From positions 1-12,094 of the forward strand of contig CADCUE010000103.1 in the NCBI GenBank assembly GCA_902805805.1: a stretch of DNA of 12,094 bases. Reading direction: 5' to 3'. The position numbers and the translations under genes were made by a program. This DNA is from an uncultured Frankineae bacterium. Lineage in GTDB: Bacteria > Actinomycetota > Actinomycetes > Mycobacteriales > SCTD01. Shown here piece after piece: positions 7,382 through 12,094 of this stretch. The notes under the pieces were generated by a model that saw only the letters and a program-made list of their open reading frames with translations, ran no database searches and was not told the origin of the DNA. Position 1 is the stretch's first letter, and each line of letters starts with the position of its first letter.

Positions 7382-8450
7382 AGGCGTGCTGCGCCGGCTG
7401 CTCGACGAGCCGTCCGGGGTGGCCGACGCGGACCGGTCGCACGTCGCCGACTGCCCGCAGTGCCTCGGGGGACTGGCCGCCAGCCGCGAGGACGCCGCCG
7501 CGATCGGCTCGGCCCTGGCGACCGGGGCCGGCCCGCACGTGGACGTCGACGCCGCCTGGCGGCGCCTGTCGACGGCTGCTGCCGCACGGGGACCCGTACC
7601 GGCGTCGGCCCGGCCTCGTGCCCGGCGGTCGTCCGGACTCCTGCGGCGGCCCGCCGTCGCGGCCCTGGCGGTCGCCGTCGCCCTGGGCGGCGCGGGCACC
7701 GCCGCGGCCAACGACTGGCTGCAGATCTTCCGCGCCGAGAAGGTGGCTCCGGTCAGCATCACACCCGACGACCTCGTCGCGCTGCCCGACCTGAGCGCGT
7801 ACGGCGACCTCGCGTTGAGCGGCGACCCGGACGTGCACGAGGTGCCCGACGCGGCGACCGCGGCGGCCGAGAGCGGCCTCGACGTGCCGCGGGTGACCGA
7901 CCTGCCGGACGGGATCACCGGCGAGCCGGTCCACCACGTGGGTGGGAAGGTGACCGCCACGTTCACCTTCTCGGCCGAGCGCGCCGCGCGCGCCGCCACC
8001 GACGCGGGCGAGCCGCTGCCGCCGGTCCCGCCGGGGCTGGACGGCAGCTCCGTACGACTGGACGCGGGCCCGGGCGTGGCGCAGGTCTGGTCGTCCTCCT
8101 CGGGAGCGCCCGGTCTGATCGTCGGACGCGCCGCCGCGCCGACGGCGTTCTCCTCCGGGGTCGCGTTCGAGACGGTGCGCGACTACCTGCTGTCGCTCCC
8201 CGGTCTGCCCGAGGACGTGGCGGCGCAGCTGCGCACCTTCGCCGCGGACGGCTCCACCCTGCCGCTGCCGGTGCCCGCCGACCAGGTGACGACGACGTCG
8301 GTCGAGGTGGACGGAGCGCCGGCGACGGTGCTGACCACCCGCGACCGGGCGCTGGCCGCCGTGGTCTGGGTGGACGACGGCCGGCTGACCGTCGTGGCCG
8401 GGTCGCTGGACGACAGCGAGGTCCTGACGATCGCCCGGGACCTGCGGTGA
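7365..8450 (+). CDS. Membrane-spanning zinc-type anti-sigma factor with large extracytoplasmic domain
   Basis: A 361-residue protein. The N-terminal cytoplasmic part carries His26-x3-Cys30-x2-Cys33 (HVADCPQC), the ZAS anti-sigma signature, with His3 as a possible further ligand. Residues about 96-115 (PAVAALAVAVALGGAGTAAA) form the single membrane helix after an arginine-rich stop. About 245 residues lie outside; their end (VVWVDDGRLTVVAGSLDDSEVLTIARDL) resembles DUF4367-type sensory or lipoprotein-like domains. The expected role is to hold the neighbouring sigma factor at the membrane and release it on an external signal. ATG 7365 lies inside the end of the sigma gene; the next gene begins at this gene's own stop (GTGA). 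Site-1/site-2 protease control is possible but no cleavage site is recognised. The outer domain's ligand is unknown. Confidence 0.8.
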   Translation: MRHPTEGVLRRLLDEPSGVADADRSHVADCPQCLGGLAASREDAAAIGSALATGAGPHVDVDAAWRRLSTAAAARGPVPASARPRARRSSGLLRRPAVAALAVAVALGGAGTAAANDWLQIFRAEKVAPVSITPDDLVALPDLSAYGDLALSGDPDVHEVPDAATAAAESGLDVPRVTDLPDGITGEPVHHVGGKVTATFTFSAERAARAATDAGEPLPPVPPGLDGSSVRLDAGPGVAQVWSSSSGAPGLIVGRAAAPTAFSSGVAFETVRDYLLSLPGLPEDVAAQLRTFAADGSTLPLPVPADQVTTTSVEVDGAPATVLTTRDRALAAVVWVDDGRLTVVAGSLDDSEVLTIARDLR

Positions 8451-9469
8451 CGGCCGCGGACGTGACCGCCGCCCGGTCCGCGGACACCGGCGGCGACGCC
8501 GCGGTCCGGGAGGCGGCGCGCCTGGTCGCCGATCTGCCGTCCGCACCTGCCGTCTGGTGCTCGGGCCTGCGCAAGCGGTACGGCAAGCAGCAGGCCGTGC
8601 AGGACGTGTCCCTCGAGGTGGCGCGCGGCGAGGTCGTCGGGCTGCTCGGTCCCAACGGGGCCGGCAAGACCTCGGTCATCAAGATGCTCCTCGGACTGGT
8701 CCGGCCCGACGGGGGCGAGGTGATGCTGCTCGGGCGCCCGGCGACCGACCCGGCCGCGCGCGCCCGGGTCGGCTACCTGCCCGAGCTGTTCCGGTACCAG
8801 CCGTGGCTGAGCGCGGCCGAGGTGCTGGCGCTGCACGTCCGGCTGTCGGGAGCGGACGTGTCGGCGCAGGACAGGCGGGACTGCCTGGCGCTCGTGGGCC
8901 TCGTCGAGCGCACCGGCGACCGGGTGGGCGGCTTCTCCAAGGGCATGCAGCAGCGCCTCGGCCTGGCGGTCGCGCTCGTCGCCCGCCCGGACTTCGTCGT
9001 CCTCGACGAGCCGACCAGCGCGCTGGACCCGCTCGGCCGCGTCGACGTGCGCGACATCGTGCTGGCGCTGAGGTCGCGGGGCGTCGCGGTGCTGCTCAAC
9101 TCCCACCTGATCGGCGAGGTCGAGCGGGTCTGCGACCGGGTGGTCATCCTCGACCGGGGCCGCGTCGCCGCCTCGGGCACCCTCGCCGAGCTGCTCGGCC
9201 TGCGCGAGCTCCGGCTGCAGCTGACGCAGCTGTCTCCCGCGGCGCAGGCGCGACTGCTGGCGACCGGCAAGGCCGAGACCGAGGGCGACTGGGTCACCGT
9301 GGCGCTGCCCGCCGACGACGTCGGCACGGCCGTCCCCGACCTGGTCGCGGACCTGGTCGCGCTCGGCGCACGGGTGCACGCCGTCGAGCCCGGGCGGATC
9401 AGCCTCGAGGAGCGGCTGCTCGGCATCCTGCGGGAGGGCTCCGCGGCGCGGTCCGGAGGTGACCGGTGA
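8447..9469 (+). CDS. ABC transporter ATP-binding protein (DrrA/NosF-like)
   Basis: A 340-residue ABC ATPase. Walker A is GPNGAGKT (68-75), the Q-loop region is RVGYLPELFRYQP (107-119), the signature appears as FSKGMQQR (163-170, a common FSxGM variant of LSGGQ), Walker B is FVVLDEP (183-189), and the H-loop is His220 in LLNSHLIGEVE. After the nucleotide domain, about residues 253-340 form an accessory domain like that of drug or copper-associated exporters. Residues 1-35 precede the first strand (VWCSGLRKRYG) and are an Ala/Asp-rich extension longer than usual. The GTG start lies in the GTGA overlap with the anti-sigma stop; an in-frame GTG at 8462 is an alternative. It powers the permease encoded next, most likely as an exporter. 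Confidence 0.9.
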   Translation: MTAADVTAARSADTGGDAAVREAARLVADLPSAPAVWCSGLRKRYGKQQAVQDVSLEVARGEVVGLLGPNGAGKTSVIKMLLGLVRPDGGEVMLLGRPATDPAARARVGYLPELFRYQPWLSAAEVLALHVRLSGADVSAQDRRDCLALVGLVERTGDRVGGFSKGMQQRLGLAVALVARPDFVVLDEPTSALDPLGRVDVRDIVLALRSRGVAVLLNSHLIGEVERVCDRVVILDRGRVAASGTLAELLGLRELRLQLTQLSPAAQARLLATGKAETEGDWVTVALPADDVGTAVPDLVADLVALGARVHAVEPGRISLEERLLGILREGSAARSGGDR

Positions 9470-10329
9470 CCACGTCCCGGACGGTGCTGACGATCGCCGC
9501 GCTCACCCTGCGCGAGGCCTCCCGCCGGCGCGTGCTGCTCGCCCTCGCCCTGCTGACCCTGGTGCTGCTCGGCCTGAGCGGCTGGGGCTTCTCCCGCCTG
9601 GCGGCGGAGGCGGGCGGCACGCTCACCAGCGGCGAGGCGCGGCTGACAGCCTCCATCGTCCTCAACCTGGTGATGTTCGGCTACAGCCTGATCGCGGCGC
9701 TGGGCACCGCCTTCCTGGCCGGCCCGACCCTGTCGGGCGAGACGGAGTCCGGCATCGCGCTGGCCGTGCTGGCGCGGCCGATCCGCCGGTCCGCCTTCCT
9801 GCTGGGCAAGTGGCTGGGGCTCGTCGTCTTCGGCGGCGGCTTCGTCGTGCTCGCCGGGCTGGCGCAGTGCCTGGTCGTGTGGGCGACCGTGGGCTACTGG
9901 CCGCCAGCGCTGGCGAGCGCCCTCGCGCTGCTCGCGGCGCAGACCACCGTGCTGCTCACCCTCGCCCTGCTGCTGTCGACCGCCATCTCGCCGATGGCGT
10001 CGGGCGTGGTCGCGGTCGGCCTGTTCTGCACGACCTGGGTGGCCGGGGTGGTGGGCGGAGTGGGTCAGTCGCTCGGCAACGAGGCCGTCGGACGCGTGGG
10101 CAGCGTGTCCCGGATGCTGCTGCCCACCGACGGCCTGTGGCGCGGCGCGATGAACGGCTTGCAGGACCCGTCGGCGATCCTGCAGTTCGGCGGTGGGTCG
10201 CAGGAGGCGGGGGCCTTCCCGTTCCTCAGCACCGCCCCGCTCGCGCCGGCCTACCTCGTGTGGGCCGCGGTGTGGGTGGCCATGGTCTGGGGGCTGGCGG
10301 CGGCGTCCTTCCTGCGCAAGGACCTGTGA
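9466..10329 (+). CDS. ABC-2 type transporter permease
   Basis: A 287-residue integral membrane protein with about six hydrophobic helices: 23-43, 64-87, 116-140, 148-172, 178-200 and 261-281. The GPTLSGETESGIALAVLARPIRRSAFLLGK loop (86-115) between helices 2 and 3 is the ABC-2/NosY-type coupling region that faces the ATPase. A roughly 60-residue loop before the last helix (LPTDGLWRGAMNGLQDPSAIL within it) is typical of this family and probably lies outside or at the membrane surface. It starts at GTG 9466, inside a GTGA overlap with the ATPase stop, and has an excellent GGAGGT (9455-9460) five bases upstream. With the ATPase it should form a homodimeric half-transporter. The substrate is not evident. 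It is the last gene of the four-gene unit and is followed by a hairpin. Confidence 0.88.
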   Translation: MTTSRTVLTIAALTLREASRRRVLLALALLTLVLLGLSGWGFSRLAAEAGGTLTSGEARLTASIVLNLVMFGYSLIAALGTAFLAGPTLSGETESGIALAVLARPIRRSAFLLGKWLGLVVFGGGFVVLAGLAQCLVVWATVGYWPPALASALALLAAQTTVLLTLALLLSTAISPMASGVVAVGLFCTTWVAGVVGGVGQSLGNEAVGRVGSVSRMLLPTDGLWRGAMNGLQDPSAILQFGGGSQEAGAFPFLSTAPLAPAYLVWAAVWVAMVWGLAAASFLRKDL

Positions 10330-10357
10330 CGGACGTCCGAGGCCACACGCTTCTGAC

Positions 10358-10380
10358 CGGACCAGTGCGGATCTGGTCCG
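10358..10380 (+). terminator. Hairpin after the ABC operon
   Basis: CGGACCAG and CTGGTCCG form a perfect eight-base stem around the seven-base loop TGCGGAT, 28 bases past the permease stop. TTCGGGCGGTT follows, so the T-tract is poor, as is usual in high-GC actinobacteria. Its position between the operon end and the next promoter supports a terminator role. Confidence 0.6.
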
Positions 10381-10389
10381 TTCGGGCGG

Positions 10390-10418
10390 TTGGCGGGAGC
10401 TTGTCCGGACTCTAGGGT
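10390..10418 (+). promoter_or_regulatory. Candidate sigma70-type promoter for the small membrane protein gene
   Basis: TTGGCG (10390-10395) and TAGGGT (10413-10418) are separated by exactly 17 bases. The first matches TTGACA at four of six positions and the second fits the actinobacterial TAnnnT pattern. Transcription would start near 10425, giving a leader of about 38 bases with a small hairpin (CCACCG/CGGTGG, 10426-10439) before the ribosome site. Confidence 0.55.
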
Positions 10419-10462
10419 CGGCTCACCACCGTGCGGTGGCGCGGACGAGGGGAGGGACCAGC

Positions 10463-10630
10463 ATGGTCGTGCTCTGGGTCCTCCTGGCCTGGCTGCTGCT
10501 CGCGCTGCCCGTCAGCGTCCTGATCGGGCGGTGCATCGCCGACGGCCTGTCCCCCGGGCCGCTGCAGAGGGACGTCGATCCGCTCGCCCGGCTGGACGGC
10601 GTCGGCCAGCTGGCCGGAGGCCTCCAGTAG
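10463..10630 (+). CDS. Small single-helix membrane protein, 55 residues
   Basis: The protein begins MVVLWVLLAWLLLALPVSVL, a strong hydrophobic helix of about 20 residues, followed by IGRCIADGLSPGPLQRDVDP and a short soluble tail. GGAGGG lies six bases before ATG 10463, and a good promoter-like pair lies further upstream, so it is very likely translated. The order fits an N-out or signal-anchor miniprotein with a roughly 30-residue cytoplasmic or outer tail; the single Cys24 just after the helix lacks the small residues of a proper lipobox. I do not recognise a family. It ends 10 bases before the oxidoreductase start, so the two are probably cotranscribed, but their functions need not be linked. 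Confidence 0.68.
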   Translation: MVVLWVLLAWLLLALPVSVLIGRCIADGLSPGPLQRDVDPLARLDGVGQLAGGLQ

Positions 10631-10640
10631 CGTCCGGCGG

Positions 10641-11636
10641 GTGACTGCAGAGATCCGTTGGGGGATCGTCGGCCCGGGCCGGATCGCCGAGAAGGTCGTC
10701 GAGGACTTCGCCGTGGTGGACGGCGCGCGGGCTGTCGCGGTGGCGTCCCGCTCGCTCGACCGCGCGCGGGACTTCGCCGGCCGGCACGGCGTGGACCGTG
10801 CGTACGGCTCGTACGGCGAGATCCTCGCCGACGCGGACGTCGACGTGCTGTACGTCGCCACTCCGCACGCGCAGCACGCCGCGATCGCCCTCGCCGCGGT
10901 GCAGGCCGGCAAGGCCCTGCTGGTGGAGAAGGCCTTCACCGCGACCAGCGCCGGTGCGGCCGAGGTCGTGGAGCTGGCCCGGTCGCGCGGCGTCTTCGTC
11001 ATGGAGGCGATGTGGACGCGCTTCCAGCCGGCGATCGTCCGCCTGCGCGAGCTCATCGCCGACGGGGCGATCGGGGAGGTGCGGTCGGTGCAGGCCGACC
11101 TGGGCGTGCAGCGCCCGTTCTCCCCCGAGGACCGGCTGTTCGCCCTCGAGCTCGGCGGCGGTGCGCTCCTGGACCTCGGTGTCTACGTGGTGTCCTTCGC
11201 CCAGATGCTGCTGGGCACGCCCGACACGGTCACCGCCGCGGGGTCCCGCTTCCCGACCGGGGTGGACGCCGAGGCCGCCTTGCTGCTCGGGTGGGCCGAC
11301 GGCCGCTCGGCGACCCTGCTGACGTCCTTGCGCAACGCCCTGCCCGGGCAGGCTCGGGTGCACGGCACCGAGGGCTGGATCGACGTGCTGCCGAGGTTCC
11401 ACCACCCGGAGACGATCGTCCTGCACCGCGGCGACGACGAGCCGGAGACTCTCACCCTGCCGGCGCTCGGCGGCGGCTACGCGCACGAGCTGATCGAGGT
11501 CACCCGGTGCCTGCGGGCCGGGAGCACGGAGAGCGCCGTCATGCCCCTGGCCGACACGCTCGTCGTCCAGGACGTGCTCCAGGTGGCCGCCGAGCAGCTC
11601 GGCGTGCACCACGCCGAGGGCCACGTCGACCTCTGA
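10641..11636 (+). CDS. Gfo/Idh/MocA family NAD(P)-dependent oxidoreductase (dihydrodiol dehydrogenase-like)
   Basis: A 331-residue two-domain oxidoreductase. The Rossmann motif is WGIVGPGRIAEKV (7-19), followed by AVASRSLDRARDFAGRHG (34-50), VDVLYVATPHAQHA (67-80) and LLVEKAFTAT (93-102), where Lys97 is the conserved catalytic lysine of the EKP/EKA motif. The C-terminal domain has EAMWTRFQP (122-130) and GGGALLDLGVY (172-182); Tyr182 sits where the dimeric dihydrodiol dehydrogenase branch places its catalytic tyrosine. The likely reaction is NADP-linked oxidation or reduction of a sugar or cyclic diol; substrate unknown. The GTG start is fixed by the Rossmann strand five codons later; the ribosome site is weak (GGCGG adjacent), which suggests coupling with the small upstream gene. 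The stop is followed by a hairpin at 11657. Confidence 0.9.
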   Translation: MTAEIRWGIVGPGRIAEKVVEDFAVVDGARAVAVASRSLDRARDFAGRHGVDRAYGSYGEILADADVDVLYVATPHAQHAAIALAAVQAGKALLVEKAFTATSAGAAEVVELARSRGVFVMEAMWTRFQPAIVRLRELIADGAIGEVRSVQADLGVQRPFSPEDRLFALELGGGALLDLGVYVVSFAQMLLGTPDTVTAAGSRFPTGVDAEAALLLGWADGRSATLLTSLRNALPGQARVHGTEGWIDVLPRFHHPETIVLHRGDDEPETLTLPALGGGYAHELIEVTRCLRAGSTESAVMPLADTLVVQDVLQVAAEQLGVHHAEGHVDL

Positions 11637-11656
11637 CCGGGGCAACCCGTCACCGG

Positions 11657-11673
11657 CGGCCGGTTCGCGGCCG
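11657..11673 (+). terminator. GC hairpin after the oxidoreductase gene
   Basis: CGGCCG-GTTCG-CGGCCG forms a six-base stem 20 bases past the stop. There is no T-tract. Because each arm is itself palindromic, other pairings are possible, so confidence is modest. Confidence 0.35.
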
Positions 11674-11725
11674 ACCACGCCGGGGACAGTGGCGTTCGTC
11701 AGCGACGTCCACGTCAGGAGCTCCG

Positions 11726-12094
11726 ATGCACTACCGAGCACTCGGCCGTACCGGCCTGCAGGTCTCCGAGATCGGCTACGGCGCGTGGGGCATCGGCGGG
11801 TCGATGTGGATCGGCGCCCAAGAGGACGAGTCGGTGCGCGCCCTGCACCGCGCGATCGAGCTGGGCGTGAACGTCATCGACACCGCCCGCGGGTACGGCG
11901 AGAGCGAGCGCATCGTCGGTCAGGTCGTGCGGGAGCACCCCGGCGAGCAGCTTGTCGTCGCCACCAAGGTGCCGCCTCGCAACGGCGCCTGGCCGGCGCC
12001 GGCCGGGGTCGACCCGATGGACGCCTTCCCCGGCGACCACATCCGCGCGAGCCTGCAGACGAGCCTGCAGGCCTCGGGCCTCGAGGCGTTCGAC
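11726..12094 (+). CDS. Aldo/keto reductase, N-terminal part (runs off the window's right edge)
   Basis: The first 123 residues of an aldo/keto reductase. MHYRALGRTGLQVSEIGYGAWG-type opening (1-22) is the family's beta-hairpin and first strand. The catalytic residues visible are Asp52 and Tyr57 in IDTARGYGESE (51-61) and Lys81 in VVATKVPP; the catalytic histidine normally follows the IRASL helix (109 onward) and would lie past the window. Such enzymes are cytoplasmic (beta/alpha)8 barrels that reduce aldehydes and ketones with NADPH. AGGAG five bases before ATG 11726 supports the start. It is 89 bases downstream of the Gfo/Idh/MocA gene with a possible weak terminator between them, so whether it belongs to the same transcript is uncertain. 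Confidence 0.9.
   Translation, partial: MHYRALGRTGLQVSEIGYGAWGIGGSMWIGAQEDESVRALHRAIELGVNVIDTARGYGESERIVGQVVREHPGEQLVVATKVPPRNGAWPAPAGVDPMDAFPGDHIRASLQTSLQASGLEAFD

Noticed and set aside
10330..10339. Palindrome CGGACGTCCG right after the permease stop
   Set aside because: Only ten bases long with no loop; in such GC-rich DNA this is expected by chance, and the larger hairpin at 10358 is the better terminator.
11704..11715. Inverted repeat GACGT-CC-ACGTC before the aldo/keto reductase
   Set aside because: Five-base arms made of a common actinobacterial motif; too short to call an operator without conservation.
10512..11741. A 409-codon open frame on the minus strand opposite the Gfo/Idh/MocA gene
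   Set aside because: It is a complementary-strand shadow of a gene with clear Rossmann and catalytic motifs; its composition is His/Arg/Gly-rich without a known fold.
12050..12073. Short tandem repeat of a GAGCCTGCAG unit near the right edge
   Set aside because: It encodes SLQTSLQ inside the aldo/keto reductase helix, and the protein keeps normal family length there, so it is probably just codon coincidence.

Overview
The window reads as an ordinary chromosomal stretch of a very GC-rich actinobacterium (Actinomycetota). Bases are overwhelmingly G/C, nearly all third codon positions are G or C, GTG starts are common, genes are packed tightly and several overlap. A Geodermatophilales- or Kineosporiales-like host would fit, but that is only an impression; nothing here fixes the genus. 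I see no rRNA, tRNA, CRISPR array, insertion sequence, prophage gene or attachment site.

Layout. Positions 1-193 (minus) hold the N-terminus of a flavin monooxygenase that strongly resembles 4-hydroxybenzoate 3-monooxygenase (PobA). It is divergent from a VOC/glyoxalase-like protein (314-775, plus). A minus-strand pair follows: a small DUF4242/SCO4226-like protein (1645-1890), then a membrane-anchored alpha/beta hydrolase (821-1681) that overlaps its end by 37 bases. Divergent from the pair are a SAM-dependent methyltransferase (2065-2889) and a LURP-one/scramblase-like protein (2947-3558). Convergent with them is a SNF2-family DNA-dependent ATPase (3571-5718, minus). Upstream of it on the same strand is a DHFR/RibD-C-like reductase (6012-6623).

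The most interesting part is 6863-10329 on the plus strand: an ECF sigma factor, a zinc-type membrane anti-sigma factor with a large outer domain, an ABC ATPase and a six-helix ABC-2 permease. Every junction overlaps (17, 4 and 4 bases), so the four genes look like one translationally coupled unit. The likely logic is a signal sensed outside the membrane that releases a sigma factor and is linked to a dedicated exporter. The substrate and target genes cannot be read from the sequence. A perfect 15-base palindrome sits in the divergent control region just upstream, and a hairpin follows the permease gene.

After that hairpin comes a sigma70-like promoter that would drive a 55-residue single-helix membrane protein (10463-10630) and, 10 bases further on, a Gfo/Idh/MocA oxidoreductase of the dihydrodiol dehydrogenase type (10641-11636). 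The window ends inside an aldo/keto reductase (11726 onward). These last two are probably NAD(P)-dependent sugar or xenobiotic carbonyl enzymes.

Overall this is mostly housekeeping and accessory metabolism. The sigma/anti-sigma/ABC unit is the one plausible candidate for an under-described signalling and export system.
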